A stretch of DNA of 28,806 bases from Phaeoceros laevis (Eukaryota; Anthocerotophyta; Anthocerotopsida; Notothyladales), in NCBI GenBank assembly GCA_049999765.1, contig JBNGIQ010008868.1:1-28806 (forward strand), read 5' to 3'. Shown here piece by piece: positions 20,596 to 28,806 of the stretch. Made by a program: the position numbers and the translations under genes. Positions within the stretch are counted from its first letter, which is position 1, and every line of letters starts with the position of its first letter. The notes beneath the pieces were generated by a model. It saw only the letters and a list, made by a program, of their open reading frames with translations. It ran no database searches and was not told where the DNA came from.

Positions 20596-21008
20596 CTAGA
20601 GGACGGCACACCCGCATATCTTGCCATCCCTTGATTCGATACTTGTAACGACTGTCTGCTCATCCTTCCCTTGAACCTCGACAGACTGCTTTCCTTTACA
20701 ATTGCCAGTGTCGAGGTACGTCAACGAGCGCCGGACTGCCGACCCCGGCCCCGGCCCTTTCTCTTTCCATTTGCCCGACTCCTCTGCTGCTGAGAAGTGC
20801 CCCTCCAGCTCGGACTCCCCAGTGAAGCTGACTAGATTTAAAGTGAGACTGGGCGTGGCCACACAATCCACCTCTGCCCGTTGGCCAGCCACTGCCTTGT
20901 ACTCGTCGCACTCCACCGAGTCATGAAAAGCCATTAGCTCTTCGTCACTCATCATGTCTCGTGCAGCAACCTTCGCAGGAATGGCGGCCTTCTCGGTGGT
21001 TTCGCCCG
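20596..21008 (-). CDS. terminal exon (or small gene) ending in a CAAX prenylation motif
   Basis: The minus strand has an open frame whose last residues are C-G-C-A-V-L before TAG. C-A-V-L fits a CAAX box; the final Leu favours geranylgeranylation, and the extra Cys two residues upstream could be palmitoylated. A good splice acceptor (tttgtgcag, exon from 21008) with a branch-point-like ctaac 25-30 nt upstream precedes the frame. An ATG at 20953-20955 gives 119 residues if the protein starts here. The sequence is Ser/Glu-rich with no known domain. It lies about 190 nt downstream of the stop of the basic-proline-rich gene on the same strand. It might be that gene's alternative last exon, but no good donor in the needed phase is visible near 21204, so the link is unproven. 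Confidence 0.5.
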
Positions 21009-21201
21009 CTGCACAAATTCCTCATTATTAGTTAGCCCGGTATCTTTTACGGGACAAAAAATGGATAAACTACATAGAAGAAACACAATATTCACCCACA
21101 AATAGTAGACAACAAGACACATCCTCCAGTGTGTAGCTACAGCCATCCACCCACACCAGGTTGCATGCAGCCAAATTCCCTTCCCCCCATGCTCTAGTCT
21201 T

Positions 21202-23442
21202 CTACACTTCCTTCCGCTGCACAGCAACCCCAAAAGAACGGCCTTTTGCAAAGACATCTGAAACTGAGCTAGAACGCACTGTGATGTTTGAGAGGTTACT
21301 CTGATTCCGCGGTGGGATATTTGCAACACCTTTCTGGGACTGTGACTGCGACCTTGCCATGTCACCTTGTTGGAAGGCCCTTAGTGGAGACCTCCGCGAC
21401 GGCATGTAATGACCTGTTTTTTTGCTCCCAGCTGTCTCAGAGTAGAACTGCTCCTCAAACCCATCTACAAAGAGCGAAAATGCATCCTGTGTGACAACCT
21501 TATGCATTTCCCCTTCCTCAACACCAGGAGTTGATGAAGCCAGATCAGGGGAAGGTAGCGACTTCCGGCATCCCCCCGCTAACTCGTCATTGCGCAGCAC
21601 CTGGCCTCCTCTGACAGCCTGGGACTCCTTCAACAACTTCAGTCTCTGCAGCACTGCGCTGAGAACCATGCCCTCGTCTTTAACCTCCACTTGCCCTGCG
21701 TCTGCCCGAGTCTCCACGCTTTCTACAGCGCCTCCAGACACCACAGTGTCAGCAGCGGCAGGCTCTTGCTGCACTGACTCAGCTATCACGCTTGAGCAGT
21801 CTTTACCGAGAATGGAAACTGAGATTGCTCCGTCCTCGTTTAGTATGACAGCTTTCGAGACATCACTCTCCACGACGCCCCCAATTTTCCTGCTATCGTC
21901 TGCACCACCCGAGTCTTCCTGCCGAGTATCACCATGACCTGGAACCAGATCGAAACATCTTTGCTCCGGAGGAGGCAACAACTCGCAGGCTGTATCCTTT
22001 AAGCCAATGACCCTGCCCACAGGAAAAACCCCTTTTAGGACGACAGAGTCATTGACAAGTTCCTTGTTGACAGAATCCATGCAGCTCTTGTCCGGAGACA
22101 TATTTAGCATACGCATATTCCTCTGGACCTTTCCGTCCTCGGAGAATGCAGGACACTCTGAACATGCTTTCGAGTCCCAGAATTTCAGGTCAAGCCCATA
22201 CTGGTGATCTTCCCAGGACGACGTACTCATAGACAGTCCCGTGTCCGTACTCTGGTACAGATCTGTACCAAAATATGCACTCGGGCTGTAGTCCACATAC
22301 TTTGGCAAACTGGCAGAAGTAAAATTTCCGTCGACTTTGCCTTCACTGTCCGGAGACTTGAAACTCAAGGAGCCTCCTGTTGGTAGAGTTACGACTTGGA
22401 TGTCGGTCCAGTCCTGGCTGAATCGGTGGTCCACAGATAGACTACTACCTTGGCTCTGTAAGTCACTTGAATCCGTGTCTCCAGTTCCTGACAGTTTTGT
22501 GTCGCATGTTGAGGATGAACCACATGTGGAGTTGAGGTCCAGTTTTGCATTTTGTTGCAAGTCTCCATTCCTCAGGTTCAGCTGTAAATGCTTCAAAATC
22601 TGGAGCTCCTCGAGAGGTCCAGCCTGGAAGGACACCGAGTCTTTACGTTTTCCCATTTGTTGAACAGTCACAGGCTCTTGAATATCAGTCCAAGAACTTG
22701 TGTCAATGGAGATAGGACCTTGTCCAGGCTCGTAGGTTCCTTGCACTTCTCGTAACCCAGCACCTTGATCTTCCTGGATGTCAACAAAAGCGTTGTCCGC
22801 CAAGATGCCTGAGGGTTGGTCATCACTCTCTTCTCTGAGCTCCTTGTGCTCACTGCTCAACCTTAAACGATCTTCGCAGTTAATAGAAGAGTCAAACTCA
22901 ACATCATTCGGCTGTGCACAGATGACTTCTGGATTGTTAACCTTGAGCTCAGAAGAATCTTCATGCCCACCAACCAATGTTGAAGCCCCGTAAGCTGAGA
23001 ACTCGAATGGCCTGCTTTCAGGATCATACGTCCCGACACTCATAGTGTCCGTACTCCCGTAGGTGGTTGTGGCTTCAGAACCTGCATTACTTTCTACCTC
23101 AAACCTATCAAAACTGCTCGCTTCTCGTTTCTCATCCCTATCATCTTGACTGCCCCCCCACCCGGAGCTTTTCTCATCGTCCTTGTCAAGAATCAGAATT
23201 TCAACTCGTCTTGTTGGAGAGACTCTTTTATCCCATTCGGAGATCATCTCATCAACATCCTGCTCACTGGCCTCGGTATCTGCACTCATGCTGAAAGTTG
23301 AGCTTGCGTTGCTACTGGTTGCCATTGAAGACTCCAGATTCGAACCAGCTCTATGTAGAACGCTGCTGGAGCCACCACTGAAGAATGACGATCCAGGTGT
23401 GTTCGAGGGCAGAAGCATGTACCCGACGGAGCTTCGAAGTTC
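21202..23442 (-). CDS. coding exon 5 of the BPP-like gene, long acidic tail
   Basis: Residues 703-1448, ending at TAG 21202-21204. The start of the exon carries the family block A-T-S-S-N-A-S-S (near residue 741). The rest is Ser/Asp/Glu-rich, probably disordered, with no domain I recognise, and turns basic again near the end. Two in-frame acceptors exist, 23442 (after gatgcag) and 23463 (after tcttcag), which would differ by seven residues. Confidence 0.85.
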   Translation of the reverse strand, partial: ELRSSVGYMLLPSNTPGSSFFSGGSSSVLHRAGSNLESSMATSSNASSTFSMSADTEASEQDVDEMISEWDKRVSPTRRVEILILDKDDEKSSGWGGSQDDRDEKREASSFDRFEVESNAGSEATTTYGSTDTMSVGTYDPESRPFEFSAYGASTLVGGHEDSSELKVNNPEVICAQPNDVEFDSSINCEDRLRLSSEHKELREESDDQPSGILADNAFVDIQEDQGAGLREVQGTYEPGQGPISIDTSSWTDIQEPVTVQQMGKRKDSVSFQAGPLEELQILKHLQLNLRNGDLQQNAKLDLNSTCGSSSTCDTKLSGTGDTDSSDLQSQGSSLSVDHRFSQDWTDIQVVTLPTGGSLSFKSPDSEGKVDGNFTSASLPKYVDYSPSAYFGTDLYQSTDTGLSMSTSSWEDHQYGLDLKFWDSKACSECPAFSEDGKVQRNMRMLNMSPDKSCMDSVNKELVNDSVVLKGVFPVGRVIGLKDTACELLPPPEQRCFDLVPGHGDTRQEDSGGADDSRKIGGVVESDVSKAVILNEDGAISVSILGKDCSSVIAESVQQEPAAADTVVSGGAVESVETRADAGQVEVKDEGMVLSAVLQRLKLLKESQAVRGGQVLRNDELAGGCRKSLPSPDLASSTPGVEEGEMHKVVTQDAFSLFVDGFEEQFYSETAGSKKTGHYMPSRRSPLRAFQQGDMARSQSQSQKGVANIPPRNQSNLSNITVRSSSVSDVFAKGRSFGVAVQRKEV

Positions 23443-26328
23443 CTGCATCACGCAAAACTTGGGCTGAAGACATTCAATAACTTTTAACAGCTAGGACCTC
23501 CAGAGAGCAGAAAGGATGCAATTCACTGACCTACAGCTGACAAGAAGAAAATTAGCCCGAAAACATACCACATGCTGCCAGTCGGTAGACTTTCTCGGAA
23601 AGGCCCCACCAAAGATGGACGTTTCTCTTGCGCCAGAGGGCCTTCCCGCGCGCTTCGAATGTAACCCCATATTGCTGGCAACCTTTCCTTCCAACTCTTC
23701 AAGGGACTTACGGCCATCAGTGCCCCTGCCACTGAACGCACTTCGCCTGGTCACCTCAGTTCCGTCATCAAAAGGAAGAATAACTAATCCCTTGCGGGTC
23801 TGCGAGCTAGAGCGCTCGCTGAAGCTCCTTGACATGTTCGGTGATGAGGCACGACCACGCGGTCGACTCATCGTTTCACATTCATGGGCTTGAAAGGCGC
23901 GAGGGGCAGGGCTACTGCTTCTTCTTGGTCCCCGAGTTGAAACTGACTGTCCTTCAGCCAAAGTAGTGCGAAGATTGGGTGGTGGTTCAGAAGGGAAGTC
24001 CGGCAATGCTGGATATACTGCAGGGCTCTTCGTCGTTGCTGAGGCTCGGACTGGGGAAGGACCTCCTCTATTGGCCGTGGACCTTGTGCTAGGAGCCGTT
24101 GTGGAACCTGAAGAGGGTCTGTGAAGAGTTGTTGTGGAAGACCTTGTTGGCGTGGATGGCCGTGTTGTCAATGACCGGGTGGGTGTTGAAGGCCGGGCAG
24201 TAACTGCTGTGGAAGACCTCAGAACCGGGGATGATGGCTTGGATGATGGAGTAAGAGTCCTGCCACGTGGTGTCGAGGGCCCTAAACCTGTTTTCTCACG
24301 GCCATCTGCTGCAAGTGACGGCCTCCCAGATAATACTGGTGTCCTTCCTGATCCCTCAACAGCTGCTGGAGACGGCAAATCTGAAAAAGAAGCTCTTTCA
24401 AGGCCCTCATCATCTGGTGAAGACCTTATACCAGGTGTGGAAAGCTTTGTAGAGCTCTCATCTGTTGCAGCAGGCCTCACGACAATCCGGGGTAGTCTGG
24501 CATAACCTTCTTCACGTGCTGAAGACCCTGGACTTAATGCCACGGATGTAGCGCTTCCCTCTCCTGGAGTGAAAGGCCCCCAAGGCAAAGCAGAAGATTG
24601 ACTATGGCCGTCACCACGTGAGGACTTGCCACTTGATGTTGACGTTCCTGCACCTGCATCTGTAGGAGTCCATGGTCTTGGACGACCCTCAGTGTGAATT
24701 GAAGATCTTGTCTGTGAAGCTCTCAGTTGTCCATCATTGGACGTTGAGTGCCTGGCGGATACAGATCTCATCGATCCTTCCCCTGGAGTTGATGGCCGTG
24801 AGCCAGGTGTGCCAGGCCTCACATTGCCTTCCCCATACACTGATGGCTTCCCATTTGAGGAGACTAGTCTACCTTTGCTTTCTGTAGGTGTTGACGGCCT
24901 TCCACTCGAAGTAGTGACAGCGCGGGCATTTACCCCCTCACTTAGTATCAAAGACCTTCCGTTTGATACAGAGGGTCTGTCAGGGTCACCTACTGGGACG
25001 GACAACCCTGAACCAGAACCTGGTCTCCGAGATGGGCTGGACGGTCTGCTTGATGGTCGAGAAGCGGGACCTGGATTTGAGGCCGGCACTGCTGCTGGTT
25101 TTGCCCTTCCTGCGGCTCCAACACTGCTCGGCGTGCTTTGTCTTCGAGGGCTTGAGTTACCCCTAATGACCTTGGGATTTGGCTCAACTGGTCTCGCAAT
25201 GGACAACTGTGACACAAAGTGCAAATGTATTGGCGTACTCGTAGTACAGGAGTCCAATGTTGCTCACATCAAACATTTCCTTGCTGGCGTCTAGAGCGAA
25301 GTACGAGGGAAAGCTGGACAAAATGATCAGTGATGTAGAAGCAATTCAATGCTCTTACCCTGGAGACTTTAGCAGAAGGCATGTAGCGTGCGTACAAAGC
25401 ACCTTGAGCCAAGCTACTCAACGATGCATCATGGTCCAATGAAGGGAATAGGGGTGTCCCTGGAGGTGTCAGAAGCCTGCAAGGACGGATCCGTATATTC
25501 TAGTTAATGATTGACTTTCCACTACCAGAACATGAATGAAGTACAAAAACCTCGCTAGAAACCAGAAGTCTCAGAGTGAGAAGATATTTGGCTAGCCCGT
25601 AACCTGTAACAAACACTACTCTGTGAAGACTTGGAGAGCTAGTCTTGCCACGAAGTAAGCAGAGGACATGATTTCATGAAACAAGGGTTCCAACTCCATG
25701 GTATTGCTACTTGAAGAACTATACCAGTCGTAGTCACTTTTGCCAGGATCGGACACCAGCAGATCATTGCTATGCTTGTGATGAGCGAATGTGGAAGGTC
25801 GAAAGCCAGACAGTGCGCCGTATTTCGATGCTGCAAAGCAACGAGACAGAGCAGCCACAGCACATTTAGTTTCACAAATGCCCAACCACCAGTCTAGTGT
25901 GTTCTACACTGAGGCCAGTGCATTACGGTCAAAAAGATGACAACTTGATTATCGTGATTTTCCCGTCAAGCTTGGCCAGCCGTTATCGTCCCTACCTGTT
26001 ACACGCTCAAGTGCGAGCAAGGTACCGGTGGCAATGCAAGCAGGCACAGGTGCTAGTTCTGGTGAAGAGAGTGAGAGGACCCACATAGCGAAGACTCGAT
26101 CACCTCATCGTTGTCTGAAGAGGGATGCAAATAGTTTACACGCTCCCGGCGCCGCATATCATGGAACAGTGCCAGGTCGTCATCTCTGTCGGACTTAACC
26201 ATGTTGGACGGCAGGCTGCGACCACGCCTGTGCTGCCCTCCCACGGCTTCCCCGGCCACACTCATTTTCGCTGGACTTAATGTACCGGCAGCACTGTTCT
26301 GGTTTCCGACAGCCAAAATACAGGACAT
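21202..26328 (-). CDS. basic proline/serine-rich protein of the BPP (FLO11-like, endochitinase A-like) family, five coding exons
   Basis: Coding exons on the minus strand: 26328-26085, 25830-25725, 25476-25359, 25206-23569 and 23442-21202. All four introns (254, 248, 152, 126 nt) have GT...AG borders and the phases join without a break, giving 1,448 residues. The family is recognised by the N-terminal D-L-A-L-F block, the D-Y-D-W / L-L-T-P-P-G-T-P-L-F block formed across an exon junction, many R-P-S-T-P-T repeats, P-P-N-L-R-T-T-L and a late S-N-A-S-S block. Arabidopsis members are basic microtubule-associated proteins that shape cells through cortical microtubules; the same role here is inferred. 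No signal peptide or membrane segment is seen. The protein is about twice as long as typical family members because of a roughly 700-residue acidic tail. The start is the first ATG after an in-frame stop; Met-22 is an alternative. Confidence 0.88.
23569..25206 (-). CDS. coding exon 4 of the BPP-like gene, basic Pro/Ser repeat region
   Basis: Exactly 546 codons (residues 157-702), phase 0 on both sides. The acceptor is tgtcacag and the donor GTG|GTATGT. It consists of imperfect repeats around R-P-S-T-P-T and S-S-R-P-S-S, rich in Ser, Pro, Arg and Thr, as expected for a disordered basic microtubule-binding region. The family block P-P-N-L-R-T-T-L falls near residue 564 and S-I-F-G near residue 683. 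Confidence 0.9.
25359..25476 (-). CDS. coding exon 3 of the BPP-like gene
   Basis: Residues 117-156. The acceptor is ccttgcag and the donor GG|GTAAGAG, both near consensus. It encodes the family signature W-L-L-T-P-P-G-T-P-L-F-P-S-L and then a helix-like A-Q-G-A-L-Y-A-R-Y segment. Confidence 0.9.
25725..25830 (-). CDS. coding exon 2 of the BPP-like gene
   Basis: Residues 82-116. The acceptor tttgcag (exon from 25830) follows a T-rich tract. The exon reads S-K-Y-G-A-L-S-G ... N-D-L-L ... K-S-D-Y-D and ends with TG of the Trp codon that is completed in exon 3; the donor is ACTG|GTATAG. Confidence 0.85.
26085..26328 (-). CDS. coding exon 1 of the BPP-like gene
   Basis: It encodes residues 1-81 and the first base of codon 82. 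An R-R-G-R-S segment is followed by an acidic D-D-D-L-A-L-F and a basic M-R-R-R-E-R, then S-D-N-D-E, matching the conserved start of the family. The donor is CTAT|GTGGGT (intron from 26084); it is not the strongest form but is the one that restores the family sequence and phase. An in-frame TAA lies three codons before the ATG. Confidence 0.8.
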
Positions 26329-26929
26329 ACAAGCTTATTCAGAGCTCGCTGTCGCACAACCCCCGACCACAGTGAGCAGGCCCAAGCCAGTCCACAATCC
26401 ACAAGGTGCCACATTGCCATGAACTTGTCCTCTCGTGCCTGTTCACGCCTGCACTTCCATAGCTATACAGAAAAGGAAGTTGAGAAAAGCAAGCTCAGCA
26501 ACAGTGGAGTGCACAAGTCCGCACAGAGTGCCTGCACGAGAAGGAAAACCGGCAGCTTCTCCCCAGGGGATAGGTCTAACCGCTGCTGACAGCAGAAGGC
26601 CCAGGGCAGCAATGACTCCTGCACATGGGAAGGAGATACAGGTCGAGGAAGGGCCAGGCTGCGCAGCGGCCACAGCACCATTATGCAAGACCACAAGGGC
26701 CGGAAGGGGAGGCAGCCGACTTAGCCAGCAGCTACTCTAAGCACAGGGACGGGGACAACGAAAGCAGAAGAGTAGTAGTAGTAGGGGTGGCGTAACACGC
26801 GCTGCGTAGATGTGGTAATCCTGGCAGGCAGGCACCGAAAGTGCCAGAAGACCTCGACAGTCAGGGGGACAGTCCAGAAAACACACTCATCCCGCCAGCC
26901 CGGCTGGAACTGAGAAGTTAGTGAGAGAC
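26329..26929. other. upstream region of the BPP-like gene
   Basis: It probably holds the 5' UTR and promoter. I see no clear TATA box at a fitting distance. An AGT microsatellite (about 26772-26784) is present. Open frames of about 70-100 codons on both strands lack motifs. Confidence 0.45.
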
Positions 26930-27019
26930 TTTGTTGCACAAAGGTGGGAAACGCGAAACTTCGGAACCGGTTGCAAAAGTTTTCGAAACGTTTCCATCAT
27001 TGTTTAGAGTTGGAAACAA

Positions 27020-27446
27020 GGTTTCTGCGTACCGCTTACGCGTTCCTTTCCCAACGTTAGGAACGCGTATTTTTTTGTGTAAGACGTTCCTACTTCTAGG
27101 GTTTAGGGTAACCCTGAAACGTTTCAGGGTAACCCTAAACCCTGCCAAGGAGCCTTTAAGAATTCCTGGCTCAGCATGTCGTGGTCAAAGGGGGAACGGC
27201 CGCACGCACCCCGCATGCCGCATGTGCTTATTCTGGCAGTGCGGCTGCGCGAGTCGCGAGTCGCGCAATCACGCAAGAAGGATCTCGTATAGATGACAAA
27301 TACCTTTTTTAGTCGTAGTAAATTTCAGTACCTTTCAAAGTTAAAAAAGTGAACTAAACCCTATAAGTAACGCGCCCCGTACGCATCGGAAGCGTACGTC
27401 CGTCGGTAACGCGTCTTTTACAAAATTTTCGAGTTACGCAGAAACC
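27020..27446. repeat. region of nested inverted repeats
   Basis: Outer arms ggtttctgcgta (27020-27031) and its exact reverse complement (27435-27446) enclose a second pair, tacgcgttcc / ggaacgcgta (27037-27046 / 27060-27069, 13-nt loop), a 46-bp near-perfect palindrome (27098-27143) and a cgtacgc / gcgtacg pair (about 27378-27398). The layout resembles a foldback or MITE-like element, but target duplications could not be fixed. Confidence 0.7.
27098..27143. repeat. 46-bp palindrome with telomere-like TTTAGGG units
   Basis: Left arm 27098-27120 and right arm 27121-27143 are reverse complements apart from the asymmetry inside ggtaacc. Each arm carries agggtttaggg or its complement, close to the plant telomere repeat. 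Confidence 0.9.
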
Positions 27447-27512
27447 CTGGTTGGAAACCGCCAGAAAAATAATTTTAATGGTCGTTTTGACGAAAACAAG
27501 AAAAAGGCAACC

Positions 27513-27896
27513 AGCCTACCCTGTCCAGTGTCCCGTCGTAGAGGACGAGTAGTACTAGTAGTAGTAGGCTGATTATGGTGTTTAGCCAACTCCACGAGCT
27601 GATAGTGGCTAATGTGGAATGCTTTGTACATATGGCAATATCTATTGTTTAGCATGAGCTCCCCTAAAAAGCTCTAAAAAACCTTCTCCACTTCTCTCAT
27701 TAAGTCCAACCCTCGGGTTGTTTGGGACCTCGTGCTCAGGGGTTCCAGAGTTAAGCTGGTGTGCAACTAGCCTACCCTGTCCACTGTCCTGTGGTAGAGG
27801 ACGAGCTGATAATGGCTACAGTGGAATGTTTTGCATTGCAATATCTAATGTTTAGCATGAGCTCCCCTAAAAAAAGCTCTAAAAAAAAAAAAAAGG
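27513..27896. repeat. duplicated sequence with A-rich 3' end
   Basis: Copy 1 (27513-27681) and copy 2 (27769-27896) share 'agcctaccctgtcca', 'tagaggacgag' and 'tttagcatgagctcccctaa'. Copy 1 holds about 45 extra bases including an AGT microsatellite (about 27549-27596). Copy 2 ends in a run of 14 A (27881-27894), and copy 1 in a shorter A run, as seen with retroposed short elements. Pol III boxes were not clear. Confidence 0.7.
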
Positions 27897-28542
27897 CTCC
27901 TCGACGGTTATGCGTTCTTGAGAGCTCTTTCTTGCAATTCCGATCTTTCTGCATTGATTTGATCGCGTGGAAGGCATTATTGTACTCTAAGAGCCTGCCT
28001 ACTGCTCGCGTACTGTCGCCGCGATCATCTAGACTGTTTTTTGGATGAATTGCGCCTAGGATTATGCTTTGCAGCATTGTTCGTTCATCATCGGCGGTTT
28101 TGAGCAACCCTCGAGGGAGGGAGGTGGTGCCCAGCGGGCTGGGAGGGAGGAGGTGCCCTACCTCGCGGCTGAAATGGGGAGGCCAGGCTAGGTGTTGTGA
28201 CTTTTCCGACAGATGTCCCTACTCCTGGTGCTTCCCTGTGAGTTCAAGAAGAGATATGGTGGCATGAAAGTACACTTTCCTTGAGGCTTTGGAGACAATT
28301 AAGGCTTCATAAACATCTAGGAGTAGGGAGCACCCTCATTCACATTCAACACAAAATGGTTTTGAGGTTTTTCTTCACACAATAGCTGCAATGCATTTGT
28401 AGTTGCTTTGCTAAATGCCTGATAATACAAGTGTATTGGTACTTAAAGATGTATGCATAGATAATGCATCCATAAGTAGTCATTAATATATTAAGTAGGA
28501 TAGATAATTAAACATTCATTTAATTATGCTAGATACAAAGGG
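27897..28542. other. non-coding stretch before the right-hand LTR
   Basis: No gene is supported. A G-rich segment contains a loose duplication (gggagggaggtggtgccc-like at about 28114-28131 and 28141-28157). The left edge of the following LTR probably lies in the second half, but no clear TG start could be chosen. Confidence 0.4.
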
Positions 28543-28700
28543 TCGTGACACCAACAGTCACGACCTAATACCGAACGCCACAGTCACGGGACACCACCGC
28601 TTGGGTGCCCGCGCACCTGTTTAAAGGGCGCAACGCCCAACACACAATTACTTCCTTTCTATCTACAATTCTTCCTAATCCATCGATCCTTAGATCTTCA
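28543..28700 (+). mobile_element. 3' part of the 5' LTR of an LTR retrotransposon
   Basis: The LTR ends with CA at 28699-28700, directly before a primer-binding site. Inside are an 8-bp inverted repeat gtcgtgac / gtcacgac (28543-28550 / 28558-28565), a TATA-like tttaaag near 28620 and a gggcg / cgccc hairpin near 28626-28638. The left boundary is not resolved; the start given is the first structured part. Confidence 0.65.
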
Positions 28701-28712
28701 TGGTATCAGAGC
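28701..28712 (+). promoter_or_regulatory. primer-binding site for initiator tRNA-Met
   Basis: tggtatcagagc is complementary to the 3' end of plant initiator tRNA-Met and is the common minus-strand primer site of plant LTR retrotransposons. It follows the LTR end without a spacer. Confidence 0.92.
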
Positions 28713-28718
28713 TAGGCA

Positions 28719-28806
28719 ATGGACCCTGTTGCGCCGCCACCTAGCGTGTGTGAAATCTGCAAGTCAGAATGTTGCATTAAGAATCTCTCGCATGAGCACT
28801 TTCGAG
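28719..28806 (+). CDS. start of a retrotransposon gag-like frame, cut by the window end
   Basis: The ATG lies six bases after the primer-binding site and the frame stays open for 29 codons to the window end. It begins M-D-P-V-A-P-P-P and contains C-E-I-C...C-C and H-E-H, a small Cys/His cluster that might bind zinc. Whether it is a Ty1 or Ty3 type cannot be told from this much. Confidence 0.6.
   Translation, partial: MDPVAPPPSVCEICKSECCIKNLSHEHFR

Noticed and set aside
20952-21365. A 137-codon minus-strand frame with a hydrophobic stretch.
   Set aside because: It overlaps the end of exon 5 and the presumed intron; the hydrophobic part is the T-rich intron sequence.
24737-25294. A 185-codon + strand frame opposite exon 4.
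   Set aside because: It is the antisense shadow of the Ser/Pro-rich exon, whose low-complexity codons keep the other strand open.
26435-26740. A 101-codon + strand frame upstream of the BPP-like gene.
   Set aside because: GC-rich with no motif, and similar frames exist on the opposite strand.
1-28806. CRISPR array, bacterial operons or riboswitches.
   Set aside because: No spacer-repeat array or bacterial gene organisation; introns and LTR retrotransposons show eukaryotic nuclear DNA.

Overview
The window looks like nuclear DNA of a streptophyte (land plant or, more likely, a charophyte green alga). Three things point there: a spliced gene of the plant basic-proline-rich-protein / 'endochitinase A-like' family; LTR retrotransposons with plant-type signals, including a primer site for initiator tRNA-Met; and a Ty3-type retrotransposon carrying its own cytosine-5 DNA methyltransferase, a rare arrangement I recall being reported from charophytes. 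Introns are short (105-254 nt) with GT-AG borders. Two runs of N (10 and 100) show a draft assembly. The species cannot be named from sequence alone.

Layout. 1-560: non-genic, one short tandem repeat. 571-6573: a decayed, 5'-truncated Ty3-type element in + orientation with the order gag end / protease / DNA methyltransferase / reverse transcriptase / RNase H / integrase / PHD finger, then a polypurine tract and the start of a 3' LTR. 6584-11078: mostly non-coding, with a 108-bp tandem duplication, two degenerate minisatellites and an assembly gap. 11079-18168: three broken pieces of an unusual reverse-transcriptase family (A on -, B on +, C on -), probably Penelope-like; piece B holds the catalytic core and is followed by a strong hairpin. 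18350-19070: a second fragment of the methyltransferase-type Ty3 element (gag end and protease). 19781-20369: a complete PIF/Harbinger-type MITE with TAA target duplication. 20596-21008: an exon ending in a CAAX prenylation motif. 21202-26328 (-): the one well-preserved host gene, five coding exons encoding about 1,448 residues. 26930-27450: a cluster of nested inverted repeats. 27513-27896: an A-tailed duplicated sequence. 28543-28806: end of an LTR, primer-binding site and first codons of the gag of another LTR retrotransposon that runs off the window.

Function as a whole. Most of the window is repeat-derived. The host gene probably encodes a microtubule-associated basic Pro/Ser-rich protein. 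The most unusual biology is the Ty3 element that joins a DNA methyltransferase (a chromatin 'writer') and a PHD finger (a chromatin 'reader') to its replication enzymes, together with the little-known reverse-transcriptase family represented by three diverged copies.
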